DNA from: an uncultured Bacteroidota bacterium
Lineage (GTDB): Bacteria; Bacteroidota; Bacteroidia; B-17B0; Aurantibacillaceae
Length of the DNA stretch: 64,000 nt
Direction: 5' to 3'
NCBI GenBank assembly: GCA_903893815.1
Contig: CAITNS010000016.1
Location: 85,698 to 149,697 of the forward strand
Shown here: positions 9,494-19,259 of the stretch, in pieces
Layout: each line of letters begins with the position of its first letter
How positions within the stretch are numbered: position 1 is the stretch's first letter
Made by a program: the position numbers and the translations under genes
Notes under the pieces: generated by a model
Seen by the model: the letters and a program-made list of their open reading frames with translations, nothing else
The model's database searches: none
Told to the model about the DNA's origin: nothing

Positions 9494-11619
9494 TGCCTCA
9501 AAAAGGAAACATAAAAGAAAAACTTACTTTAAAAGAACGTAATGAACTACTTGATTTAAAATTAAAATCAAGAGACGAGTTGGTGAATGAAGTTGTTAAG
9601 TCAAAGAACGATATCAAGCACCTTCACGAACAGCTAAATAATGCCTTCCGAAGCATAGATCAATTAATTAAACGAGTAGCCGAATTAGAAAGTAGTAAAT
9701 ATTATAGATTTAAAAAATACATATCCTTATACATAAAACGCTTACGTGGTAATGTAAAAAAAGGGAATAAGAAAAATATCTTCTCCATACTTTACAATTA
9801 CGTTTTTAAGAGAGGTGGGAGAATTGCCCGGATTATTTTCGCGAAAGTATTAAAGCACGTTTATCTTTTAGTAGAAATTAAAAAAGTAATGATTATAGAA
9901 GTGTTTACTGATATACTTTCCAATCAGGCAGATTACAATCAATTTTTAACCAGACGTATTCTAACAAAAGATAAGAAAAAACAAATTTTAAAAACTCAAA
10001 AAACATTTTCTTACAAACCATTGGTAAGCATTGTCGTTCCCGTTTACAATCCTCCTATCGAGTTCTTTAAAAAAGCAATAGATTCAATTATCAATCAATA
10101 CTATGGTAATTGGGAAATATGTTTGGCAGATGATTGTTCGACAGACGAAGAAGTAAAAGAAATAATTGAAGAATATAGAAAAAAACACACCAATATAAAG
10201 GTTGTATATAGAACTGAAAATGGACATATTTCACGAGCATCAAACTCTGCGCTAGAATTAGTAACTGGAGAATATGCTTTGTTAATGGATCAAGACGATG
10301 TATTGCGAGAAAACGCCTTATTTGAAATTGTAAAATTAATTAATGAAAAGCCAAATGCTGATTTAATATATACAGATGAAGATAAGATTGACGAAAACGA
10401 CATACATTCCGTTCCTCATTTTAAACCAGACTGGAGCCCAGATAGTTTATTGTCTAGAAATTACTTAGGACATGTATGTATTTTTAAAACCAATCAGTTA
10501 AAAGCTATCAATGGATGGCGCGTTGGTTTTGAAGGAAGTCAGGATTACGATTTAGTGTTGAGATATACGGAGAAATATACAAACATCTATCATATACCTG
10601 AAGTACTTTATCATTGGCGTATACATCAACAAAGTGCGGCGTCAGCAGAAAGTGCAAAGCCATACGCATACAGGGCAGCGCAACAAGCCTTGACTGAAGC
10701 GATGGAACGCAGAGGATATGTTGGGCATTTTGACTTCTTAGATGGATTCAGAGGCTACCAAGTGCGGATAGATTTAAAAAACACAGATGATCTAGTCAGT
10801 ATTATTATTCCAACAAAAAACAAGCAAGATTATTTAATTAAGTGTATTGAGTCAATTACAAAATTATCCACTTATAAAAATTATGAAATTATTTTAATTG
10901 ATAACAATAGCGATGAAAAAGGATTTTTTAAGACTGTTGACAAGTGGAAGAATCAATCTCAATTTAAGTTCAAAGTAATTCGAGATGAAAAATCTTTCAA
11001 CTTTGCTAGATTAATGAATGTAGGACGAGCCAATGCTTCTGGAAAATATTTAATCTTACTAAATAACGATACAGAAGTTATCACACCTGATTGGATTGAA
11101 GGCATGATGGAACATGCTCAACGACCAGAGATTGGCGTAGTAGGCTGTAAATTGCTATACGATGACGATACCATTCAGCACGCTGGAGTAATTGTAGGTA
11201 TAGCGGGCGTTGCCTCCCATGCTTTTATTGGTGATGATAGAGACGGGCCAGGATATTTCAACTATATCAATTTACTAAACAATTATTCATCATTAACTGC
11301 GGCATGCGTGATGATGCGTGCCGAAGTGTATGATAAAGCAAATGGCTTTAGTGAAGAATTTGTAGTTGAATATAACGATGTGGATTTTTGCTTGAAAGTA
11401 TTAGAAGAAGGATATCGTAATTTATACGTGCCGCATGTAGAATTGTACCATTACGAATCCATCTCAAGAGGACATCCACATGCCACATCAGAATCATACA
11501 AACGACATGTAAAAGAAGTCAATAAATTCAGAAAAAAATGGATGAAATACATAGATCATGATCCTTGCTATAATCCAAATTTATCATTAGGAACAGAACA
11601 TTTTAATATTAAAATATAA
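9493..11619 (+). CDS. Double-domain family 2 glycosyltransferase with N-terminal coiled coil
   Basis: A 708-residue protein with two GT-A glycosyltransferase domains. Residues about 10-68 form a charged, heptad-like coiled coil. Domain 1 (about 178-400) starts VSIVVPVYNPP and has the DQDD (266-269) metal/nucleotide motif. Domain 2 (about 433-680) starts VSIIIPTKNKQDYL and has LLNNDTEV as its DxD-type motif, followed by GVVGCKLLYDDDTIQHAGV, typical of rhamnosyltransferase-like O-antigen enzymes. It could add two different sugars or polymerise alternating residues, as seen with dual-domain enzymes of other ABC-dependent O-antigen loci. It begins at the stop codon of the ATPase gene (TAATG), which ties it to export. 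Confidence 0.88.
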   Translation: MPQKGNIKEKLTLKERNELLDLKLKSRDELVNEVVKSKNDIKHLHEQLNNAFRSIDQLIKRVAELESSKYYRFKKYISLYIKRLRGNVKKGNKKNIFSILYNYVFKRGGRIARIIFAKVLKHVYLLVEIKKVMIIEVFTDILSNQADYNQFLTRRILTKDKKKQILKTQKTFSYKPLVSIVVPVYNPPIEFFKKAIDSIINQYYGNWEICLADDCSTDEEVKEIIEEYRKKHTNIKVVYRTENGHISRASNSALELVTGEYALLMDQDDVLRENALFEIVKLINEKPNADLIYTDEDKIDENDIHSVPHFKPDWSPDSLLSRNYLGHVCIFKTNQLKAINGWRVGFEGSQDYDLVLRYTEKYTNIYHIPEVLYHWRIHQQSAASAESAKPYAYRAAQQALTEAMERRGYVGHFDFLDGFRGYQVRIDLKNTDDLVSIIIPTKNKQDYLIKCIESITKLSTYKNYEIILIDNNSDEKGFFKTVDKWKNQSQFKFKVIRDEKSFNFARLMNVGRANASGKYLILLNNDTEVITPDWIEGMMEHAQRPEIGVVGCKLLYDDDTIQHAGVIVGIAGVASHAFIGDDRDGPGYFNYINLLNNYSSLTAACVMMRAEVYDKANGFSEEFVVEYNDVDFCLKVLEEGYRNLYVPHVELYHYESISRGHPHATSESYKRHVKEVNKFRKKWMKYIDHDPCYNPNLSLGTEHFNIKI

Positions 11620-11626
11620 TTGATAT

Positions 11627-13018
11627 ATGGTATTTAGCTCCGTCATATTTTTATTTTACTTTTTACCTATAGTTTTGCTTGGAAACTTCTTATTAAGAAA
11701 TATTCAACTAAAAAATCTATTTCTATTAATATGTAGTTTGCTTTTTTACATGTGGGGAGAAGGTGAACTTGTAGTACTAGTAATACTATCAGCTCTATTT
11801 AATTACTTAATTGGACTTGGCTTAGCTTATTCTCGTATTCCAAAAGCCATATTAATTATTGGCATTTTACTTAACATTGGATTATTAGGCTATTATAAAT
11901 ATTATGAATTTATCATAGAAAATCTAAACGTACTTGGATTCAATATCGTTCATCAAAATAGCATCTTACTCCCAATAGGTATTTCATTCTTCACCTTTCA
12001 TGGCTTGTCATACATTATTGATGTTTACAGGGATAAAAAATTAGTTCAAAAAAATGTTTCAAATTTGCTTTTATATATTACGTTCTTCCCACAGTTAGTA
12101 GCTGGCCCAATTGTAAGGTATCACGACATTTCTCAACAGTTAAACAAAAGAGAAGTAAGCGTTGATAAAATGACGGAAGGAATAAAAAGATTCATTATTG
12201 GGTTAGCAAAAAAGATATTAATTGCAAATACACTAGGTGCACTAGCTACACAAATTTTTAGCACAGATACCTCATTAATTGGAACTGGCCCAGTATGGCT
12301 GGCAATCATAGCTTATAGTTTTCAAATATACTACGATTTTTCAGGGTATTCAGATATGGCAATAGGACTGGCCAAATTTTTCGGCTTCGACTTTCCTGAA
12401 AATTTTAACTTTCCTTACATAAGCAAATCAGTGAAAGAATTTTGGCAACGCTGGCACTTATCCCTATCGAATTGGTTTAAAGACTATTTATACATTCCGC
12501 TAGGAGGAAGTAAAAATGGCAATTTTAAAACATACAGAAATTTAATGATTGTATTCCTATGCACTGGCATTTGGCATGGAGCTTCATGGAATTTTATCGT
12601 CTGGGGCTGTACTCATGGAATACTTATCATCATTGAAAGACTATTTCTATTAAAGTACTTAGAGAAATCTTCCATCATTTCAAGAATATATTTAATGACA
12701 ACAATTGTTACAACCTGGTTGTTTTTTACTATAGAAGATTTTAGCAAAATTATTATCTACCTAAAAAAAATGTACTTTATATCTGGTACAAGCGGAATTC
12801 TTCATTTAAACGTCTTTATGTCGTTAGAAACTGTGACAATTCTAGTGCTCGCAATAATTTTTTCTGTTCCTTGGCACAGAATTATTATAATAAAAACACC
12901 CAAAACCGTAACAATAGCAAATTATTTAAACACGATTTTTCTGCTAGTACTATTTTTATTATGTATTAGCAATTTAGCGTCAGAAACGTATAATCCATTT
13001 ATATATTTTCGTTTTTAA
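11627..13018 (+). CDS. MBOAT family O-acyltransferase (AlgI/DltB-like)
   Basis: A 463-residue membrane-bound O-acyltransferase with about ten helices. It has the hallmark segments FWQRWHLSLSNWFKDYLYIPLGG and GIWHGASWNFIVWG, the latter with the invariant active-site histidine of the family. MBOAT proteins of this clade pass an acyl group, usually acetyl, across the inner membrane to a periplasmic SGNH transferase that modifies a polysaccharide, as with AlgI plus AlgJ/AlgX in alginate. The next two genes are exactly such SGNH proteins, and the first starts at this gene's stop codon (TAATG). The exported glycan is therefore probably O-acetylated. Confidence 0.92.
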   Translation: MVFSSVIFLFYFLPIVLLGNFLLRNIQLKNLFLLICSLLFYMWGEGELVVLVILSALFNYLIGLGLAYSRIPKAILIIGILLNIGLLGYYKYYEFIIENLNVLGFNIVHQNSILLPIGISFFTFHGLSYIIDVYRDKKLVQKNVSNLLLYITFFPQLVAGPIVRYHDISQQLNKREVSVDKMTEGIKRFIIGLAKKILIANTLGALATQIFSTDTSLIGTGPVWLAIIAYSFQIYYDFSGYSDMAIGLAKFFGFDFPENFNFPYISKSVKEFWQRWHLSLSNWFKDYLYIPLGGSKNGNFKTYRNLMIVFLCTGIWHGASWNFIVWGCTHGILIIIERLFLLKYLEKSSIISRIYLMTTIVTTWLFFTIEDFSKIIIYLKKMYFISGTSGILHLNVFMSLETVTILVLAIIFSVPWHRIIIIKTPKTVTIANYLNTIFLLVLFLLCISNLASETYNPFIYFRF

Positions 13019-14736
13019 TGAGAAAATATATAAATACTTTTTGGCTCAGCGCGTGTCTTATACTAATGAGCACCCTTTCGGTACTTATTACAAAACGATA
13101 CTTTTCTCAAAGTAGTGTTATAACTATTCAAATAGATTATCAAGCCTATTCCGACGAAGACTTAACTCTATACTGGAACACCAGCAAAGGAATCCATCCA
13201 AAAAATTACTTAACCCAAACTACTTCGATAAAAAAGAACAAATACTCGTATTCTTTGCGAGACGCTGATTCTTTAATTGAAATAAGAATAGATCCCGACA
13301 CTGGGTTCATTTTAGCGCATATTAATGAAATTAACATCACTGGTTTAATACAACCAATTAAAATAAATGATTTTAGTAATGTAAAATCAAATGGATTAAT
13401 TATCACCAAAAACAATTCCGGTTACTATATTCAACGACAAGTAAATAATTATGACCCAAATTTCACAATCACTATTCCACCATCAGTAAGACAAGTAAAT
13501 CATCAGCTACTTACTATCGATGTTATTCTGTATATAATATCACTAGTATTTTCGGTACTCCTATTTCTAATATTCAAAACAAAGCTGTTAATGATGTTAG
13601 AAAAACAAAGTCTCAATAAAATTTCACTGATTTTTGTTTTCATTAGTGTCATTTCGAGTTATTGGATAAATAGCGTTTTAAAATTTTATAAAGCACCAGC
13701 GAGTATTGAAAACAGAAAACTTGCTGATAAACCCGAAACAGACAGTGTTTTTCATAAAAGCAAGCTATACTTCGCAAACTACACAACGTGGTTTAATGAT
13801 CATTTCCCCTACAAAAGTATTTTAGTTCACACGAACTCAATATTTAAACTCAACGTATTTAAAACATCCCCAATGCCAAATAGTATGTTTATTGGAAAAA
13901 ATTTTGAGTTTTACACATCAAACGAATTATTAAGGGATGATATAACTGGAAAAAAACGATTAACCGATGAAGAAATAAATTACATGTATGGAGTTACTCT
14001 GTCAAAAAAAGTATTTCTCGAAAATCAAAATATCAGCTTTTACTTAACTATACCGCCTTCCAAACAAACAACCTATCAAAACCTACTACCAGATTACTTA
14101 TCCTTACAATTAAAAGGAAAAAAAATGGGGCTACAGTTTATTGATAGACTTCGAAAAGAAAATGCGACTTTTTATATCGACGTTATTGATCTATTAAACG
14201 AACGACACAAAAAATATCCAAAAGAAAAACTATTTTACAAATACGACATCCATTGGAGTGAATGGGGTGCATTTTTAGGTTATCAAAAACTGATTAACAC
14301 CATTAATCTAAAACATCCTTTTGTGGGCAAAGCTTTGAATTTTAATGAAGTGGATTTAAAAATTGAATACAGTAATGATGCTGATTTGGCTAAGTTAATT
14401 TTAATGCAAAACGAATTCAAAAAAGAACGCTACATTTTTACACCAAAAATAAAAGACACCATTACTGAAACCATGATAAATGGTATTACCCAGTTTCCAA
14501 TTTTCAAACACTACAACCCACATGGTAAAGGAAAACTATTGATGTTTAGAGACTCATATACTGAACAATGGCGCAACCTAATAGCCCATCATTTTAAAGA
14601 ATCAGTTTTTATATGGGATCCAACTATTTCACAAAAATTAATAAACGAATACAAACCCGATATCGTTATTCAAGAAAATTGCGAGATGTTACTGTTTTAT
14701 TTATTTAATGCTGTTCAAGTAAATGAGCAAAAGTAA
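13018..14736 (+). CDS. AlgJ/AlgX-like SGNH acyltransferase with N-terminal beta domain
   Basis: A 572-residue membrane-anchored protein. A first helix (about 6-26) is followed by a ~140-residue periplasmic beta-rich domain containing SLIEIRIDPDTGFILAHI, then two helices (about 165-218), then a SGNH-hydrolase-like domain. KYDIHWSEWGAF holds the Asp-x-His dyad and LMFRDSYTEQW the serine block, as in AlgJ/AlgX. The predicted role is to take acetyl from the MBOAT partner and place it on the polysaccharide in the periplasm. It overlaps the next gene, a paralogue, by 14 nt. The beta domain resembles carbohydrate-associated sandwich modules but is not assigned here. Confidence 0.78.
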   Translation: MRKYINTFWLSACLILMSTLSVLITKRYFSQSSVITIQIDYQAYSDEDLTLYWNTSKGIHPKNYLTQTTSIKKNKYSYSLRDADSLIEIRIDPDTGFILAHINEINITGLIQPIKINDFSNVKSNGLIITKNNSGYYIQRQVNNYDPNFTITIPPSVRQVNHQLLTIDVILYIISLVFSVLLFLIFKTKLLMMLEKQSLNKISLIFVFISVISSYWINSVLKFYKAPASIENRKLADKPETDSVFHKSKLYFANYTTWFNDHFPYKSILVHTNSIFKLNVFKTSPMPNSMFIGKNFEFYTSNELLRDDITGKKRLTDEEINYMYGVTLSKKVFLENQNISFYLTIPPSKQTTYQNLLPDYLSLQLKGKKMGLQFIDRLRKENATFYIDVIDLLNERHKKYPKEKLFYKYDIHWSEWGAFLGYQKLINTINLKHPFVGKALNFNEVDLKIEYSNDADLAKLILMQNEFKKERYIFTPKIKDTITETMINGITQFPIFKHYNPHGKGKLLMFRDSYTEQWRNLIAHHFKESVFIWDPTISQKLINEYKPDIVIQENCEMLLFYLFNAVQVNEQK

Positions 14737-16954
14737 AACATCATACTTATTCTATCTTTTAGTTGGTCTAATACCTATTATATACTACATAATGTATAAA
14801 ATAGACAATCCAAAAAATATACCGCTAGGCGGATATCATTTCTACACTAGCGTAAAATCGCCAGATATTTCAAAAATTGAGTTTTACAAAAACAATGATT
14901 TATTAAATACTTGGCAAACGTCATTCAAAAAATACAAACAAATAGATTATTTAGAAAAAAATGATTTAAAAAGTGATAAGGGTTTTTCTATAAAAATAAG
15001 TCACAATAATCAAATTGATACTATTTCATTTTTAGGCATAAATTTTTATATAAATGGGCAACTATACACTCTTGCGCAAAATCAGATAAGTCAAATTACC
15101 ACGAGCTCAAACGCTAGAATAATTCACCACAATAGTCAATTAAAAATTATTTCCGAAGACCATAATCCCGTTGATGTAAAATTCAATGCGCCATGCTCTT
15201 GGTCAATAAATTCAATTGATAATTTTAAAAAAATATTATTTCTATTAACCTGTATTGTTTTTTGCAGCTTGCCATTCATTATCAGACCAGGCAAAAAGTG
15301 GTTTTTAATATCTCTTACATGTAGTTTAATTGCGATGTTTTATTATTGGCAAATAGGAAAAGATCCAAACGCCCAATTAAGTATAAGTCCATGCAACATA
15401 AATAAGGCAATTACTTTTTATTACAATTCAGTTCCAAATTTTAAAAATGAACTATCTGCAATTTACAATGATTCTTCGGAGACAATGAAAACTCAGGTAA
15501 ATACGGTTAAGCATTCTTTTTATAGGATAGACTTTTCTGATAGCTTGCAAGACCTCACCAAAGTTCAAATTAAATATTCAATTGGTCTCATTAGCAAAAC
15601 GTGGCATCTAAATTCAATTATACCATTTGAAATGAATGGAAATGATTTAGATTATGAAAATGGCAAATACTCTATATCAGGTAATGATGGATATTTATGT
15701 TTAACAAATGTGCTTTTTAATAACGGGTTTAAAAAAGTGAATTTTGTTCGTTCTAATGTATATATGCTATTTACATTTATTATTTTTTGTACGTTATTAT
15801 TAATCGAACGCTATTTAGCGAATATTATTAGTGGTGGTAAAATTATTATTCTACCATTTATTTGCATGATATTCAGCAGTTTCTTTTATCTATTCGTAAA
15901 TGACGAAAAGCTTGTTATGAGTGAAGAAAAAAGATTAGCCTTGCCATTTCCTCAATATAAAAATAGCTCGTCTCTAAAAATATACACTAAGCAACTTGAC
16001 AACTATTTTAAAGATCAATTACCTGGCAGAAGTCAACTAATTTTAATAAATAATTACAGCAAGTACAAAACATTCTCTGAGGTTGCCAATAATCCACTCG
16101 TACATTTTGGAAAAAATGGATGGATGTTTTATACCGGCGAAAACGTAAAGGATGTGTATGAAAATAAAACTCCTTATACAATTGAGAATCTTAAAAAAAT
16201 GACTTCTGTTTTGGAAAAAAGACGCGATTGGTTAAAAGCACAAGGAATAAGCTATTACCTTATTTTTCCAAGAATGTCGCATTATTTCTATCATGAACAT
16301 GTCGGTTATGGAATTTACAAGTATAACCCTAAAGCAAGGCTAGAAGTTTTTCTGGAATACTTAAAAGCAAATAGTGATGTCAACGTCATTGATATATACA
16401 CGCCTATGTATAAAGCTAAAAAAGAATCTAAACGAGATTTGTATTACCAATCAGATTCACATTGGAATTTATATGGCGCTTACTTTGCATATACTGCAAT
16501 TATAAACAGAATTAAAATTGATTATCCAAATCTAAAAGCCCCTATTCCGCTTGATAAAATTAAATGGCATGAGGCCGAGTCTTACGATGCGGATTTAGCG
16601 CAACTACTTTCCTTAGGATCCGTAATTACTCGCCACGAATTTATACCGATAAATAAGGAAATTAATAATACTGCCGAATTACCGATTCCTGAATATCCTG
16701 AATATCAATCAGTGCATCCCATGGTTTTCTACCAAGGAAAAAACTCAGACGCTCCAAAACTTATTATGAACCGAGACTCATATTCTAATTTTTTAATCCC
16801 CTACTTTGCTCCGCACTTCAGCAGACAAGGCTATTTATGGACACCAATATTCTTTCCCACCATTATTCGAAAAGAAAAACCTGATATTGTTATCACAGAA
16901 ATGATGGAACGATTTTTAGATGATTTATTAGTTGAAAATCCTCATTTACCTTAA
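14723..16954 (+). CDS. AlgJ/AlgX-like SGNH acyltransferase, extended paralogue
   Basis: A 743-residue paralogue of the preceding protein. It has a first helix (about 8-25), a beta-rich periplasmic domain, a pair of helices, a second beta-rich domain, a second helix pair, then the SGNH domain. HFGKNGWMFYTGENVKD is the AlgJ/AlgX entry motif, YQSDSHWNLYGAY carries the Asp-x-His dyad and MNRDSYSNFL the serine block. The presence of two SGNH proteins with one MBOAT suggests either acylation at two positions or sequential relay of the acyl group; both are inference. All core catalytic blocks are visible in both copies, so neither looks dead. Confidence 0.78.
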   Translation: MSKSKTSYLFYLLVGLIPIIYYIMYKIDNPKNIPLGGYHFYTSVKSPDISKIEFYKNNDLLNTWQTSFKKYKQIDYLEKNDLKSDKGFSIKISHNNQIDTISFLGINFYINGQLYTLAQNQISQITTSSNARIIHHNSQLKIISEDHNPVDVKFNAPCSWSINSIDNFKKILFLLTCIVFCSLPFIIRPGKKWFLISLTCSLIAMFYYWQIGKDPNAQLSISPCNINKAITFYYNSVPNFKNELSAIYNDSSETMKTQVNTVKHSFYRIDFSDSLQDLTKVQIKYSIGLISKTWHLNSIIPFEMNGNDLDYENGKYSISGNDGYLCLTNVLFNNGFKKVNFVRSNVYMLFTFIIFCTLLLIERYLANIISGGKIIILPFICMIFSSFFYLFVNDEKLVMSEEKRLALPFPQYKNSSSLKIYTKQLDNYFKDQLPGRSQLILINNYSKYKTFSEVANNPLVHFGKNGWMFYTGENVKDVYENKTPYTIENLKKMTSVLEKRRDWLKAQGISYYLIFPRMSHYFYHEHVGYGIYKYNPKARLEVFLEYLKANSDVNVIDIYTPMYKAKKESKRDLYYQSDSHWNLYGAYFAYTAIINRIKIDYPNLKAPIPLDKIKWHEAESYDADLAQLLSLGSVITRHEFIPINKEINNTAELPIPEYPEYQSVHPMVFYQGKNSDAPKLIMNRDSYSNFLIPYFAPHFSRQGYLWTPIFFPTIIRKEKPDIVITEMMERFLDDLLVENPHLP

Positions 16955-16975
16955 TAAAAAATATTAAATTTATCT

Positions 16976-18055
16976 GTGAAAAAGATTCTCATCATAGCCG
17001 ACCATCGTCTAAATCGTTCGCCAAGTCAGCGCTACCGTTTTGAGCAGTACTTAAATTATTTTAAAGAAAACGGCTTTGATTGGGAATTATCAGAAATCAT
17101 TTCGCAAAAGGATGATAAAGTATTTTACAGTTCGGGAAACTATTTCAAAAAAGCGTGGATTCTTTTTAAATCACTATTTATTAGATTAAACGATTTGCGT
17201 CGAGCAAAACAATTTGATGTCATTTTTATTCAGCGCGAAGCATTGTTATTAGGTTCTTCGTATTTCGAAAAACAATTCTTTAAAAGACATAAAGTTATTT
17301 TTGATTTTGATGATAGCATTTGGTTATTGGATACGTCGCCAGAAAACAAAAAATTTGAATTCTTAAAAAATCCAGATAAAACCAAAATCAATATTGCTCA
17401 TGCCCATCGAGTGATTGCAGGTAACTCTTTTTTAGCCAATTACGCTAAACAATTTAATCCAAATACGATTATCATTCCAACAACCATTGATACAGATTTT
17501 CACAAACCAAAACCAGAATTAAGAGGTAAGGATAAAATAGTGATTGGATGGAGCGGAAGTATTAGCACCATTAAGCATTTTGAAATGGCAATTCCTGCTT
17601 TAAAACAAATTCAAAATAAATACCCAGATAAAATAGAGATTCACGTCATTGGACAAGGGTCATATACTCATCCAGAAATTAAGGTGATAAGTAAAAATTG
17701 GAGTTCAAAAACAGAAGTTGATGATTTAAACTGTTTTGATATTGGGATTATGTCGCTACCAAATGATGAATGGGTAAAAGGCAAATGCGGACTGAAAGGG
17801 TTATCCTATATGGCTTGTGGCGTAGCAACTGTTATGAGTAATGTAGGCGTAAATTCAGACATTATTGAACATGGCAAAAACGGGTATTTAGCGCAAACTG
17901 AGCAGGATTGGATAGATTGTCTTTCTCTTTTAATTGAGAATAGTGCCTTACGTCACAAAATTGGGTTAGCTGGCCGAGAAACAGTGGTTAAAAACTACTC
18001 TGTAAATGCTCATAAAGATACCTATTTAGGTGTTTTAAAATCTCTAATAAAATAG
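16976..18055 (+). CDS. Family 4 glycosyltransferase
   Basis: A 359-residue GT-B glycosyltransferase. The start used is GTG at 16976, giving MKKILIIADHRLNRSPSQRY; no ATG fits this start. RVIAGNSFLANYAKQF and KIVIGWSGSISTIKHFEMAI are typical of one GT4 subgroup of Bacteroidota surface-glycan clusters. The donor-site region is GLKGLSYMACGVATVMSNVG, where the first Glu of the E-x7-E motif is not conserved. It probably adds a sugar to the same glycan as the upstream genes, from which it is separated by 21 nt. It is the last gene of the rightward polysaccharide operon. Confidence 0.82.
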   Translation: MKKILIIADHRLNRSPSQRYRFEQYLNYFKENGFDWELSEIISQKDDKVFYSSGNYFKKAWILFKSLFIRLNDLRRAKQFDVIFIQREALLLGSSYFEKQFFKRHKVIFDFDDSIWLLDTSPENKKFEFLKNPDKTKINIAHAHRVIAGNSFLANYAKQFNPNTIIIPTTIDTDFHKPKPELRGKDKIVIGWSGSISTIKHFEMAIPALKQIQNKYPDKIEIHVIGQGSYTHPEIKVISKNWSSKTEVDDLNCFDIGIMSLPNDEWVKGKCGLKGLSYMACGVATVMSNVGVNSDIIEHGKNGYLAQTEQDWIDCLSLLIENSALRHKIGLAGRETVVKNYSVNAHKDTYLGVLKSLIK

Positions 18056-18099
18056 TAGATTTACTCGCCTAAACCACTACACAACAATAAAAATTATAT

Positions 18100-19182
18100 A
18101 TGAAAAACACAGCACTTACACAAAAACACATTTCTTTGGGAGCTAAAATGGTTCCATTTGCAGGATACAATATGCCTGTTTCTTATAGCGGATTAAACGA
18201 TGAGCATGCAACTGTTAGAAATGCAGTAGGTGTATTTGACGTGAGTCACATGGGTGAATTTATTTTAAAAGGAGATAAAGCTTTAGATTTGATTCAAAGA
18301 GTAACAAGTAATGATGCTTCTGTTTTAACTGATGGTAAAGCACAATATTCTTGCTTACCAAATAACGATGGCGGTATTGTAGATGATTTAATTGTATATC
18401 GTATTGATGAAAAAACATATATGTTAGTCGTAAACGCTTCTAACATTGATAAAGATTGGAACTGGATTAGTAAACACAATACTGAAGGTGTTGACATGAA
18501 AAATATTTCAGAAGAAACTTCTTTACTAGCAATTCAAGGACCGAAAGGTTTAGAAACTTTACAAAAACTAACGGATGTTAAACTAGCTGACATTCCTTAT
18601 TACTCGTTTGCAAAAGGAAAATTTAATGGTATTGATAATGTAGTGATTTCTAACACTGGTTACACTGGTGCAGGTGGTTTTGAAATTTACTTTAAAAATG
18701 AAGATGCAGAAAAAATTTGGGATGCTATTTTTACAGCAGGTGCCGAGTTCGGTATTAAACCAATTGGATTAGGCGCTCGTGACACTTTACGTTTAGAAAT
18801 GGGCTTCTGTTTATACGGAAACGATATTGACGATACAACCTCTCCAATTGAAGCAGGTTTAGGGTGGATCACAAAATTCACAAAAGACTTTACTAATCGC
18901 GCCGCTATTGAAAAACAAAAAACAGATGGCGTAACTAAAAAATTAGTAGGCTTTGAAATGATTGACAGAGGTATTCCTCGTCACGATTACCAAATTGCTG
19001 ATGCTAATGGAAATATCATCGGTAAAGTAACATCTGGAACTCAATCACCAACTCTAAACAAAGCAATTGGTATGGGTTATGTAAACAAGGAATTTGCTAA
19101 AGCTGATACGGAAATTTTTATCGTAATTAGAGATAAAGCCATTAAAGCTCAAGTTTGTAAAATACCATTTTTGAAAAAATAA
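18100..19182 (+). CDS. gcvT: Glycine cleavage system T protein (aminomethyltransferase)
   Basis: A 360-residue cytoplasmic enzyme, the normal length for GcvT. It transfers the methylene group from the aminomethyl-lipoyl H protein to tetrahydrofolate and releases ammonia. [14 protein letters not shown] near the N-terminus, [26 protein letters not shown] and [20 protein letters not shown] are the conserved folate- and lipoate-binding blocks. Only 44 nt separate it from the last glycosyltransferase, too short for a glycine riboswitch, and none is visible. The other glycine-cleavage genes are not in the window. A perfect 18-bp inverted repeat follows the stop codon. Confidence 0.96.
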   Translation: MKNTALTQKHISLGAKMVPFAGYNMPVSYSGLNDEHATVRNAVGVFDVSHMGEFILKGDKALDLIQRVTSNDASVLTDGKAQYSCLPNNDGGIVDDLIVYRIDEKTYMLVVNASNIDKDWNWISKHNTEGVDMKNISEETSLLAIQGPKGLETLQKLTDVKLADIPYYSFAKGKFNGIDNVVISNTGYTGAGGFEIYFKNEDAEKIWDAIFTAGAEFGIKPIGLGARDTLRLEMGFCLYGNDIDDTTSPIEAGLGWITKFTKDFTNRAAIEKQKTDGVTKKLVGFEMIDRGIPRHDYQIADANGNIIGKVTSGTQSPTLNKAIGMGYVNKEFAKADTEIFIVIRDKAIKAQVCKIPFLKK

Positions 19183-19188
19183 GTACAA

Positions 19189-19240
19189 AAAGCACTAAGA
19201 TTAAAGTATTAAGACTATAAATCTTTAATCTTAGTGCTTT
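19189..19240 (+). terminator. Long perfect inverted repeat / probable terminator after gcvT
   Basis: AAAGCACTAAGATTAAAG (19189-19206) is perfectly complementary to 19223-19240, with a 16-nt AT-rich loop and a short T-rich tail. The unusually long, AT-rich stem could also be a small repeat element. Confidence 0.5.
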
Positions 19241-19259
19241 AATCTTTTAACCTAATTAC

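Noticed and set aside
18056..18099. Possible glycine riboswitch before gcvT
   Set aside because: Only 44 nt lie between the genes and no aptamer-like structure can be seen.
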